NCBI GenBank assembly: GCA_025403435.1 | Contig: CM046354.1 | Location: 39,917,041 to 39,981,040, forward strand | Direction of reading: 5' to 3' | DNA: 64,000 bases | From: Artocarpus heterophyllus | Lineage: Eukaryota; Streptophyta; Magnoliopsida; Rosales; Moraceae | Shown: in pieces, positions 13,046 to 24,865 of the stretch | How positions within the stretch are numbered: position 1 is the stretch's first letter | Layout of the letters: the number at the start of each line of letters is the position of its first letter | Notes under the pieces: model-generated | What the model saw: only the letters and a program-made list of their open reading frames with translations | Database searches by the model: none | What the model was told of the DNA's origin: nothing | Program-made: the position numbers and the translations under genes

Positions 13046-16000
13046 CTAAGTGAGTAAATATAGCAAATCTCGCATCCCCATTGCTTCCACATGTTTCTCG
13101 AAGACTCTCCCAGTAAGTGTCTTCGTAAATGGATCAGCTAAATTGTCCTCTGACACGATCTTGCATACCGTGACATGCCCGCCCTCAATGAAGTCCTTTA
13201 TCACATGATACTTTCGATCAATATGTTTACTCTTCTTGTGAAATCTTGGTTCCTTAGAATTAGCTACCGCCGCACTATTATCACAGTGCAGTGATACCGC
13301 CTTATCCATGCTAGGAACAACCTCAAGATCCCCAAGGAACTTGCGGAGCCACACTGCTTCTTTCGAAGCTTCATTAGCTACCACATACTCGGCCTCCATC
13401 GTTGAATCCAAAGTGCAATCTTGCTTCGTACTTCTCCAACTAAAGGCACCGCCGCCCAGAGTAAACACAAACCCCGAAGTCGATTTCCTAGAATCCAGAC
13501 AAGATTGAAAATCTGAGTCAGTATATCCTAGAGGAGTCAGGTCCTCACCTGAATACACAAGCATACCCTCGTGTCCTTCTCAGGTACTTAAAAATATGCT
13601 TTACCGCAACCCAGTAGTTCTGTCCTGGATCTGCTTGAAATTGACTTACAATCCTGACGGCATAACTTATATCCAGTCGTGTGCAAAGCATGGCATACAT
13701 GAGACTACCCACTGCCGAAGCATAAGGCACCTTCTTCATGTATTCTCTTTCTTCATAAGACTTTGGGGAGTCTTTCTTAGAAAGAGTAATTCTAGATCCA
13801 GATAGTTGCCCACCTTTCTTGGAATCCTGCATTGCAAACCTCCAGAGAATTTTATCTATGTAGCCAGCCTGTGACAAAGCTATCATTTTATTCTTCCTAT
13901 CCCGAAAGATCTGGATACCGAGAAAAAATTTAGCCTCTCCCAAGTCCTTCATGTCAAACTGCTTGGTCAACCATAATTTGACCGATGACAATGCCCCAAC
14001 GTCATTGCCAATCAGCAGAATGTCATCTACACAGAGCAGTAGAAAAACCACCTTCCCATCCTTAATGTGTTTATAAACACAAGGTTCATCCACATTTTGT
14101 GAGAACCTATAAGTCTTGATCACCTGATCAAATCTTATGTTCCAAGAACGAGAAGCCTGCTTAAGTCCATAAATTGACTTTAGCAGCTTACAAACCTTAC
14201 CCTCTTGACCCGTGACCTTGAACCAGTCTAGCTGTTCCATATAAATGGACTCATCAAGACAGCCATTTAGAAAAGCCATCTTGACATCCATATGCCAAAT
14301 CTCGTATTTGAGAGCGACAGCTATGAATAAGAGAATCCAGATGGACTTAAGCATGGCTACAGGCAAAAAGGTTTCCTCATAATCGATTCCTTCCTTTTGC
14401 ATATAACTCTTAGCTACCAGTCTAGCCTTAAAGGTTTCAACCTTTCCATCCACTCCTCTTTTCTTCTTGTAGATCCACTTACACCCTATGGGTTGTACCC
14501 CTTCGGGAAGATCCACAAGCTCTCAGACATGATTAGTCTCCATAGACTTCATCTCTACGTTCATGGCCTCTGTCCAGAGTTTTGAATCAACATCCTCCAT
14601 AGCTTCTACGTAAGTATAAGGATCCCTGTCATGTTCATCCGGTTCAGCCAAGAAGACCTCCCCATTGAACATATACCTTTCAGGTCGACGCCCGATCCTC
14701 CCACTATGCCAAAGCCCTTGAGATTGTTGTTCAAGTTTGTTTGGTTTTTCTACACTGATCGGAACGGTTTCATTCAGAACCTCCAGAGTGATCTGATCAC
14801 TCCTTAACTCCTCAAGCACCATATTGCTTTGAGGTTTAAAGTCGTCCGTGTAACTCTCCTCAAGGAAAGTTGCATTAGCGGAAACCACGACTTTATTTTC
14901 CTTCGGGTTATAAAAATAACCCCCTTTAGTCCTTTTTGGATATCCTACAAACACACAAACTTCTGAATGTGCTTCCAACTTATTTGGATCCTTAAACAGG
15001 ACATGAGCCGGACATCCCCATATGCGAATATGGTTTAAGGATGTCTTTCTTCTTGTCCATAACTCGTGAGGAGTTTTGGGGACCGATTTTGAAGGCACAT
15101 TGTTCAAAAGATAATATATAGTTTGTAGTGCATATCCCCAAAAGGATAAAGGTAATGATGAATAACTCATCATGGACCTGACCATGTTCAACAAAGTCCT
15201 ATTTCTTCTCTCCGCTACGCCACTCTACTGTGGAGTGCTCGACGCAGTTAAATGGGATAAAATCCCATTCTCTAACAAGTGTCCCAAGAACTCATCAGAA
15301 GGGTATTCTCCACTTTGATCGGATCGAAGTGCCTTTATGGGTCTACCCGATTGCTTTTCCACTTCAGCCCAAAACTCCCTGAACTTGTCAAAAATTTTGC
15401 TTTTGTGGTTCATCAAGCATACATACCCATATTTTGAGTAATCATCAATAAAAGTGATGAAGTACTCATACCCTCCTTGTGCCTAGATGTTCATCGGTCC
15501 GCAAACATCACTATGCACAAGTTCTAGAACCCCTTCAGCCCTATTGCCTTTAGACCTGCATGGTCTTTTGGTCATTTTACCCTCCAAACAAGATTCGCAT
15601 TGAGGTATAGATTCCACTTTTAAGTGACTTAAAAGTCCATCGCTTACCAACCTTTGAATCCTATTCAGGTTAATCTGACCAAGCCGCAAATGCCAAAGAT
15701 AAGTCTTATTAGAGTGAGAAGTTTTAAGTCTTTTAGAGTTATTATCATTCATCCTAGCATTAAGCAATAAGTCCATCTTAGGTTTGATAAAATATAGATT
15801 ATTTTGCATCCATCCAGAACAGATAAAAGATTTGTTTTTACGAATCACCACTTTTTCATTAAAAGATACCATGTAGGAGTCTTTAAATAAACAAGATACA
15901 GAAATTAAATTCCTTTTAAATTTAGGAACATAAAAACAATTTTGCAAAAATAAATTCCTATAGTTATCAAAGTAAAGATGGACGTCTCCCACTGCTTCTG

Positions 16001-16997
16001 CTGAGACCAAGGATCCATCGTCTATCCGAAGCGTGAAGTCTTCATGTAGCAGACTTCTCGTTTCTTTAAACCCCTAAAGAGAAACACAAACATGATTAGT
16101 TGTACCAGAATCTATGACCCAAATGTCATTGGATTCCTCAACCAAACAAGTTTCTAAATACAGAAGATCACACCTACCACCTTTGGAAAGGAAGTCCTTG
16201 CAATGCTTCTTTATATGCCTGACTTTACCACAGAAGAAGCACTTAAGCTTCTTTGGGTTCTTCTTCTTCTTCTTCTTGCTCTTGGTGTTAGCAGGAATAG
16301 AAGACTTCCTGTTCTTGGCCCATTGCTTCTCTCCATTCCTAGAGTTGGTGTTGGAACCAGAAGCAGCTACCATGTTGGCCTCACCACCCGTAGGAGACTC
16401 CCTGATCAATAGTTCAAACTCCTGTAACTGTTTCATTAATTCTATCAAGGTCATATCCCGTCTATTGCTCAAATTAAATGTAGCTCTAAACGAAATAAAT
16501 TCCTTAGACAGAGTCTCAGAGACCATAGTCATCTGAGTTTTAGCATCGATGTTGGCTCCATTAGTTTGAGCCTCAACGAGGTAACCCATGAGCAACATCA
16601 TATGGTCCTTTACAGATGTCCTCGGTCTCTGTCTATAGTTTAAGAGTTTTTGAAGCGTCCTTTACCGCTTTGTTATGGCCTGGCCCCCAAACATATCCTC
16701 AAGATTATCCAAGATCTGCTTCGCAGTCTCATAATCCTGATGTTGAGCCTGCAACACATTATTCATGCTGGCCATAACATAGCAGCGGGCCTGATCATTA
16801 GCATCTTTCCAGTGGTCATACGCTTGGAATTGCTCATTAGATGAGTCTCCCGTAGGCTTGGGAGGACAAGGGGTTGTCAGAACATATTTCAGTTTCTCAA
16901 AGGATAGGACGATATCCAGGTTCTGTTTCCAATCATTGTAATTCTCACCAGTTAACAGGTTTTTGTCAAGTATCGCTGATAAAGCATTTTTAGACAT
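13046..16997 (-). pseudogene. element A Gag-Pol polyprotein, broken
   Basis: All parts of a family-1 polyprotein in order on the minus strand but in many frames. Gag is within 16074-16997 (start MSKNALSAILDKN at 16997), with zinc knuckle C-X2-C-X4-H-X4-C near 16200 and protease WVIDSGTTNHVC near 16110. GAG-pre-integrase and integrase start lie at 15483-16010, integrase pieces at 15225-15416 and 14523-15194. Reverse transcriptase is at 13545-14516 with YVDD changed to CVDD, and RNase H at 13046-13564 (TMEAEYV, LHCDNSAA). It ends at TAG 13046-13048. Not translatable as one protein. Confidence 0.94.
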
Positions 16998-18673
16998 TTT
17001 TAATCTACAATAAAGAATCATATACCAAACATAAGCAAACATATCATAATAATTTAGTAAGATAACACAATCATGTAAAAGCATACAAATGTGTTTATGT
17101 GTCAAAACTTTCAAAATATCACAACCTTACACCGATAATTCCCAACTCAGAATTTAACAAGCTCCTAGGGGAGTCATGCCAAATTCAATCAGGAACACGG
17201 ATTCCCTCCCGATTAATATATGCTATCCAGGACCCGTATGATCTAGCATATATTAATAATCATTTGTTTGGCCATTAATTTTATTAACAGAGCTCCTAGG
17301 GGAGGTTAATAATAAAATTAACGTGAGTGTATAACCATCATTTCAATATTTTATCCATGATTTATAATCACCACCTAAGGGTGTGCAACCATAAATCATG
17401 CTAAAATACCTTATCCTCTCAAAGATCCAATCTGGTAGATGATAGAAATCCCTTCCTAGGGGTTGGGACCACCATGTTCTTCCTATGGACCAACGATGGA
17501 GGCCTTAGGTTCTCTCTTCGAAAACCTTCTCCCACTCAATATTTTGAAATCAAGGTTTTATTTTAAAATTATTCATGAACAATTTTAATATGAGCGGCAC
17601 TTCCTATTCTATATGACATGTTATCAATATATATGGCAAATTATATTATAATGCAGACAAGCAAAGCTACAAGCAAAATAATAATTACCGTAATATTTTG
17701 GTTCCACCCTAGAGAATATAAAACTAAGATTATAAGAGAATAATCGAGACATATATCGATTCTTCATCCTTAAATCCTCAAGTTTGATCCTTCTTTATGT
17801 AATTCCCATCTTCGTGTCTTCAATTTCGTATGAGTCAAATACTTCATACTTCCGGTCATATCCAAATTTAATCTTTCTCAAAATTGTCTCAAAAATAAAA
17901 TTAAAACTACACCACAAAAAATTACACCATTTCTGGAAATTTTTCAGCTCTCGATCGGCAGGCCGATATGGGTGATCGGCCTGCCGGTCATGCTTCATCG
18001 GCTTGTCGATCAATAAGATCGGCCTAGCGACGCACGAAAGTTAGGCATGCCAAACTGAAAGTTCAGCCTGCCGGAAAAGCCAGTCGATTTCTGCCCCATT
18101 GACGGCCTGTCGATCTGTGACCATCGGCCTATCGAACTGTGATGTTCGGCATGCCGATCGAGCAGAAATCTCCATTCCAAAAAATACAATTTTAATGCAA
18201 TTCATCAATTTTATTTTCAACAATTCTAAAACATAAAATTAGAGAATCAGGAAATACCTGGATGCGCCATCATCCATCTTCTAGATTCGCCTTCGAGTTT
18301 CGTTTTCTCTGAATAATTATTTAATTACAAAATTCTCACAAATTTAAAATTAAATAACAATTCTTAGACAGAGATGATAGTCCGCCATCTAATTACATAA
18401 AAAATCTAGATACATATTCTAACCTCTAAGGAACCATAATCATTATAAATTAATTAATTAATAAATAATTAAATAATAATTTAATCAACCATAATTAATT
18501 AATAAACATTCACCATATAATCCATGACAAAATATAATTATATAGAAACCTAGAGTGCCAACTCTCTATAAAATTAAATTCAAGCATAGGAGAGATTAAG
18601 ATCACAAAATTTATACATATAGTATGATCACAAACTTGTAAATTTATGTAAAAACCTTGGCTCTAATACCAAT
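16998..18673 (-). other. element A untranslated leader with GC-palindrome array
   Basis: Sequence between the primer-binding site and gag. The array at 17956-18156 has nine decayed CGGC-NN-GCCG cores, six then three, separated by a 39-bp step; the other steps are 21-23 bp. The CCTAGGGG octamers of the intact copies are present at about 17165, 17292 and 17454, with one decayed at 17371. No open frame of note. Confidence 0.8.
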
Positions 18674-20689
18674 TGTTGGAAAAAACCAATGTAAGGTGTG
18701 CAGCGGGAATTTTAAAAATTTTAACATTAGAGTATTTTTCCAAAACACAAGTTTGACATGCTATATGTGTAAATTAAATAGATCTTACTAACCTTTGTGT
18801 GCCGAAGAACCCTGTGAAGAGAAGTAACGTTCCAGAAGAGCCTCAACCAACCAGTCTTCGTTGCTATTCTCTATCCATGATCGGCGTGAGTGTGGGCTCA
18901 CACGTACAGCTTTTCCACCGGTGACTCTCCTTCCAACCAATCGAGAGAACCCAAAGCTACTGTTCATGATTTGTGAACAAAAGCTCTCAGGGAGTTTTCA
19001 GATGCTTACCAGAAGAGTATCACTGTTAATCTCTCAATTGATCTAAGTAACTCATGAGACTTACTCCATTTATATAGCGATTGGTCCTGGGGCCAGTCTT
19101 TATCAGATTAGGTATCAAAAACTTGAAACAGAATCAAGTTCAGATCAATATCTAATAAGATCTGCGTGAAAATGCGTAATCTTATCTCTTGCTGATCGGA
19201 AGGCCAAACAGCCTGATTGGTAGGCCGAACAGGCCCCATCGAGAGGCCGAACTGCCGCGTAAATATCTCCACAAATCTTTTATTTTCCACCCTAGATTCT
19301 ATAGGATAAAGTCTCAATTTTGATTCAAATAACCCAATAGAGAAGTTATCTGATCAAAACAAACTTTATCAAGATAATCTCTAAGAAAATAAAACAATTC
19401 ACAATAATTCTACAAGTTTATCTTGATCTAATTTATCCAATTAAATCAACCGATAAACAAACAAGAACTATCCGATCCCAATAATTCAACAAGTTTATCT
19501 TAAATTAATTTTATTACAAAATTAATTCAACCAATAAACAGACATGAATTATTTGATTCTTTCAAATTTTAAACCAATCCGATAAATCCAACATAAGTCA
19601 CCAATTATTGAAAAAGCACGCCGTATCGTTACAGGATTTTGTGAGCTAGCAAAGGGGACCAAAATGGACCTATAAAGTTCAAGCTCTCGATAATTATGAA
19701 ATCCAATATCCCAGATATATATTTCATAATTATCAACTCCAATGCTACTCCACTAAAAGCTTGGAGCTGCACTCTCGAACTTTATAGAATTACGAAGCCC
19801 GTATAGCTAAGTCTCCATGACATATCATAGTGTATTGTATCCCCATATGATAATCTATAATCGGTTTAAGGACAAGTTCTGTCATACCTTCCCCATTATT
19901 TTTATCTTACGTTCCATTATCTCACCATTAGAAGACTTACCATCCAAAGATAGTATACCATTCGGTTACACCTATGTATCCAAATGGTTGAGCGCTCCAG
20001 TTTTCCAATTATAAGATAACGCATATAAGAGGATATCATTACTCCTAAAGAGGAGCTATGGATTCCATATCTATGAATAACAAGTCCACACTATCAAGAG
20101 TCATGCCTCCAATGTACTGGTATGCATACCACTATTGAGATTTGGGAGTCACCCTTTGGTACATCAAAAGACACAAGTCGAGACAACGGGCCCACTATCC
20201 ATCTCAAGATTAAGATACAATACAAATAATTGTCTAAATTGAATCGATTTGCTAAGACAGAATTATTAATCCAAATCAATTCACTTTCTGTCCTGATCCA
20301 ACACATCGTCACCTATGACAACGTGCCAATGTTTCTATGCACGGAGTCCAACTCCGATGGTTAAGACAAACCATCTCCTAATAGGGATATAGACAACATA
20401 ACAATCTTTGCATGAATAAAGCGCCTAACTTTATTCCCTCGATTACGGATCATATGTTTTAGACCGTCACCTTAAGAATCGTGTCTTTCACATAATCAGT
20501 CCATCATATGCCCAATTCTTAAAGGTTTAGACCGACAGTCTCAGACTACTGTTTGCTTAACATACATTCAACAAATATAAGCGTAAAGAGGACAAGATTT
20601 GGTATCTATAAATGAATAAATTCTCTATTGATAAAAATGTCTCCAAAAACGTAATACATTTTTACTCCTTAGGGCATACATATCTAACA
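18674..20689 (-). repeat. element A 5' LTR
   Basis: Runs from TGTTGGAAAA to TATCTAACA (2016 bp). Its GC-palindrome array at 19197-19249 keeps only three units, at steps of 21 and 22 bp, against five in the partner LTR. TATA-like sequence lies at about 19069-19076 (minus strand). Confidence 0.92.
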
Positions 20690-20694
20690 GTCAT
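20690..20694. repeat. target site duplication GTCAT (right, element A)
   Basis: Matches 10970-10974 exactly. Confidence 0.93.
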
Positions 20695-21024
20695 TAGATG
20701 TGCAAAACAATCTAACTACAACATCCATTGTTATCTAATCCTATTTCCTTTCTAGGATGTCGATCTTTTGTAATTCACCCGCTAGGCATTGATCTTTTGC
20801 CTTGACCTTCTGACTCGTAAGACACTTTGACGCAAACTTAGTAACATATTTCTTCGTTCTAGATGACCAAAAGTATGCTTTTAGATCTATATACATCTTT
20901 GCTACTTATGGATGAATAGAGTATAGGGTTTTGTGCATTTCTACAAGAATTTGTTTCTTCATTTCTTCATTGTCGGATATGTATATGCTATCATTGTGGT
21001 GGATTATGCCATCTTCCAAAAGAC

Positions 21025-21029
21025 TAAAC
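21025..21029. repeat. target site duplication TAAAC (left, element B)
   Basis: Five bases outside the left end of B, repeated at 40414-40418. Confidence 0.94.
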
Positions 21030-22468
21030 TGTTAGACATGTATGCTCTAAGGAGTAAAAATGTAATACGTTTTTGGAGACATTTTTATCAATAAAGAATT
21101 TATTCATTTATATATACCAAATATTGTCCTCTTTACGTTCATATTTGTTGAATGTATGATAAGCAAACAGTAGTCTGAGACTATCAGTCTAAACCTTAAG
21201 AGTTGGGCATATGATGGGATGATTATGCGGTAGACACGACTCTTAAGGTGATGGTCTAAAATATATGATCCGCAATCGAGGGAATAAAGTTGGGCGCTTT
21301 ATTCATGTAAAGATTGTTATGTTGTCTATATCCCTTTTGGGAGATGGTTTGTCTTGGCCATCGGAGTTGGACTCCGTGAATAGAAACATTTGCGCGTTGT
21401 CATAGGTGACGATGTGTTGGATCGGGACATAAAGTGAATTGATTTGGATTAATAATTCTGTCTTGGCAAATCGATTCACTTTAGACAATCATTTGTATTG
21501 TATCTTAATCCTGAGATGAATAATGGGCCCGTTGTCTCGATTTGTGTCTTTTGATGTACCAATGGGTGACTCCCACATCTCTATAGTGGCATGCATGCCG
21601 GTACGTTGGAGGCATGACTCTTGGTAGCGTAGACTTGTTATTCATAGATATGGAATCCATAGCTCCTCTTTAGGAGTAATGATATCCTCTTATATGCGTT
21701 GTCCTGTAATTGGAAAACTGGAGCGCTCAACCATTTGGATACATAGGTGTGACCGAATGGTATACTATCTTAGGATGGTAAGTTTTCTAATGGTGAGACA
21801 ATGGAACGTAAGATAAAAATAATCGGGAAGGTAAGATAGAACTTGTCCTTAAGCCGATTATGGATGATCATATGGGGATGCGATACACTCTGATATGTCA
21901 TGGAGACTTAGCTACACGAGCTTCGTAATTCTATAAAGTTCGAGAGTGCAGCTCCAAGCTTTTAGTGGAGTAGCGTTGGAGTTGATAATTGTGAAATGTA
22001 TATCTGGGATATTGGGTTTCATAATTATCATGAGCTTGAACTTTATAGGTCCATTTTGGTCCCCTTTGCTAGCTCACAAAATCCTGTAACGACACGGCGT
22101 GCTTTTCCAATAATTGGTGACTTATGTCGGATTTATCAGATTGGTTTAAAATTTATAAGAATCAAATAATTCATGTCTGTTTATCGGTTGAATTAATTAT
22201 GTAAGAAATTAGTTCAAGATGAACTTGTTGAATTATGGCGTTCGGATAATTCTTGTCTGTTTATCGGTTGTTTTAATTTTGGACAATTAGAACAAGATAA
22301 ACTTGTAGAATTATTGTGAATTGATTTATTTTCTTAGAGATTATCTTGATAAAGTTTGTTTTGATCAGATATCTTTTCTATTGGGCTATTTGAATCAAAA
22401 CTGAGACTTTATCCTTTAGAATCTCGGGTGGAAAATAAAAGATTCGCGGAGATTTTTTCTCGGCAGTT

Positions 22469-22550
22469 CGGCATGCCGGATGACGTGTTCGGCCTGCCGA
22501 ACTGCCGAACCGGCCAGTTCGGCCTGCCTATCTCACAGTTCGGCATGCCG
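22469..22550 (+). promoter_or_regulatory. phased GC-palindrome array in element B 5' LTR
   Basis: Four CGGC-NN-GCCG-type cores centred at 22473.5, 22494.5, 22524.5 and 22545.5. The steps are 21, 30 and 21; the 30 equals a normal 22 plus an 8-bp insertion absent from the 3' LTR. It lies about 120-200 bp upstream of the TATA box, where an upstream promoter element would be expected. The function is inference. Confidence 0.7.
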
Positions 22551-22671
22551 ACCGCGACAGCTAAGATTACGCGTTTTTCACGCGTATCTTATCAGATATT
22601 GATCCGAACTTGATTCTGTTTCGATTTTTGAGACCTAATCTGATATGGACTGACCCCCAAGGACCAATAGG

Positions 22672-22679
22672 TATAAAAA
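22672..22679 (+). promoter_or_regulatory. TATA box of element B 5' LTR
   Basis: TATAAAAA preceded by CCAAT, in the same place in every young family LTR. In this copy transcription would run rightward straight into element N in antisense. Confidence 0.72.
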
Positions 22680-22826
22680 GGGAGTGAGTCTAATGATTTA
22701 CTCAGATCAATTTGAGAGATTAAGAGTGATACTCTTCTAGTGAGCATCTGAAAACTCCCTGAGAGCTTTTGTTCACAAATCACGAACACTAGCTTTGGGT
22801 TCTCTCTATTGGTTGGAAGGAGAGTC

Positions 22827-24851
22827 TGTTGGAAACAAAGTGCGCAGCGGAATTTTAAAAATTTTTCATCAGAGTATTTTCCAAAACACAAGTTTGACAT
22901 GTTATATGTATAAATTAAACAGATCTTACTAACCTCAGTATGCCGAAGAACCTCCGCGACCTGTGTAGAGAAGTAACGTTCCAGAAGAGCCTCAACCAAC
23001 TGGTCTTCTTTGCTATTCTCTATCCACAACCGGAGTGAGTGTGGGCTCACACGTACAGCTCTTCCACCGGTGACTCTCCTTCCAACCAATAGAGAGAACC
23101 CAAAGCTAGTGTTCGTGATTTATGAACAAAAGCTCTCAGGGAGTTTTTAGATGCTCACTAGAAGAGTATCACGCTTAATCTCTCAAATTGATCTGAGTAA
23201 ATCATTAGACTCACTCCCTTTTTATACCTATTGGTCCTTGGGGTCAGTCCATATCAGATTAGGTCTCAAAAATCGAAATATAATCAAGTTCGGATCAATA
23301 TCTGATAAGATACGCGTGAAAAACGCGTAATCTTAGCTGTCGCGGTCGGCATGCCGAACTGTGAGATAGGCAGGCCGAACTGGCCAGTTCGGCAGGCCGA
23401 ACACGTCATCCGGCATGCCGAACTGCCGAGAAAAAATCTCCGCGAATCTTTTATTTTCCACCCGAGATTCTAAAGGATAAAGTCTCAGTTTTGATTCAAA
23501 TAGCCCAATAAAAAAGATATCTGATCAAAACAAACTTTATCAAGATAATCTCTAAGAAAATAAATCAATTCACAATAATTCTACAAGTTTATCTTGTTCT
23601 AATTGTCCAAAATTAAAACAACCGATAAACAGACAAGAATTATCCGAACGCCATAATTCAACAAGTTCATCTTGAACTAATTTCTTACATAATTAATTCA
23701 ACCGATAAACAGACATGAATTATTTGATTCTTATAAATTTTAAACCAATCTGATAAATCCGACATAAGTCACCAATTATTGGAAAAGCACGCCGTGTCGT
23801 TACAGGATTTTGTGAGCTAGCAAAGGGGACCAAAATGGACCTATAAAGTTCAAGCTCATGATAACTATGAAACCCAATATCCCAGATATACATTTCACAA
23901 TTATCAACTCCAACGCTACTCCACTAAAAGCTTGGAGCTGCACTCTCGAACTTTATAGAATTACGAAGCTCGTGTAGCTAAGTCTCCATGACATATCATA
24001 GTGTATCACATCCCCATATGATCATCCATAATCGGCTTAAGGACAAGTTCTGTCTTACCTTCCCGATTATTTTTATCTTACGTTCCATTGTCTCACCATT
24101 AGAAAACTTACCATCCAAAGATAGTATACCATTCGGTTACACCTATGTATCCAAATGGTTGAGCGCTCCAGTTTTCCAATTACAGGACAACGCATATAAG
24201 AGGATATCATTACTCCTAAAGAGGAGCTATGGATTCCATATCTATGAATAACAAGTCTACGCTACCAAGAGTCATGCCTCCAACGTACCGGCATGCATGC
24301 CACTATAGAGATGTGGGAGTCACCCATTGGTACATCAAAAGACACAAGTCGAGACAACGGGCCCATTATTCATCTCAGGATTAAGATACAATACAAATGA
24401 TTGTCTAAAGTGAATCGATTTGACAAGACAGAATTATTAATCCAAATCAATTCACTTTATGTCCCGATCCAACACATCGTCACCTATGACAATGCGCTAA
24501 TGTTTCTATTCACGGAGTCCAACTCCGATGGCCAAGACAAACCATCTCCCAAAAGGGATATAGACAACATAACAATCTTTACATGAATAAAGCGCCCAAC
24601 TTTATTCCCTCGATTGCGGATCATATATTTTAGACCATCACCTTAAGAGTCGTGTCTACCGCATAATCATCCCATCATATGCCCAACTCTTAAGGTTTAG
24701 ATTGACAGTCTCAGACTACTGTTTGCTTATCATACATTCAACGAATATGAACGTAAAGAGGACAATATTTGGTATGAATAAATTCTTTATTGATAAAAAT
24801 GTCTCCAAAAACGTATTACATTTTTACTCCTTAGAGCATACATGTCTAACA
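22827..24851 (-). repeat. element N 3' LTR
   Basis: Runs TGTTGGAAAC to TGTCTAACA, 2025 bp, equal in length to 30475-32499 and identical wherever I compared them. Directly beyond it (24852 on) the plus strand reads ATCTCCCACTTGCAC, the reverse of the purine-rich tract. Confidence 0.96.
23347..23420 (-). promoter_or_regulatory. phased GC-palindrome tetrad, element N 3' LTR
   Basis: Four cores centred at 23351.5, 23372.5, 23394.5 and 23415.5 (steps 21, 22, 21). The outer two are the perfect palindrome CGGCATGCCG. A perfect 20-bp palindrome, GCCGAACTGGCCAGTTCGGC, joins the middle two. Confidence 0.72.
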
Positions 24852-24865
24852 ATCTCCCACTTGCA

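Larger units (their letters stand above)
10975..20689 (-). mobile_element. copia family-1 element A, complete but decayed
   Basis: Full-length minus-strand family-1 copia: 3' LTR 10975-13031, coding region 13046-16997, leader 16998-18673, 5' LTR 18674-20689, flanked by GTCAT on both sides. At 9715 bp it matches the size of B without its insert (9711) and of N (9673). The primer-binding site at 18660-18671 reads TGGTATTAGAGC on the minus strand, one change from the tRNA-Met consensus. Coding stops and LTR divergence show an old, inactive insertion. Confidence 0.95.
20690..21029 (-). pseudogene. gypsy integrase zinc-binding domain fragment
   Basis: Minus-strand gypsy piece lying between copia insertions A and B. 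In translation it shows the HHCC zinc domain of integrase (EMHKTLYSIHP..VAKMYIDLKAYFW, then KCLTSQKVK, where the second cysteine of C-X2-C reads serine). It continues leftward into the core at 10974 once element A is removed, and rightward into RNase H at 40414 once element B is removed. Stops are present. Confidence 0.87.
21030..22826 (+). repeat. element B 5' LTR, first part
   Basis: Starts TGTTAGACATG and runs collinear with 38381-40168 to GGAGAGTC, where N begins. It contains the palindrome array at 22469-22550 and the TATA box at 22672-22679. An AATAAA lies near the start. Confidence 0.95.

Noticed and set aside
22592..23089. 165-residue minus-strand frame across the B/N junction (also 30429-30737, 32490-32780, 41921-42346)
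   Set aside because: LTR-derived sequence fused by insertion junctions; the shared part is the R/U5 end of the LTR, not a gene. Only the 41921-42070 part is genuine gypsy pol.
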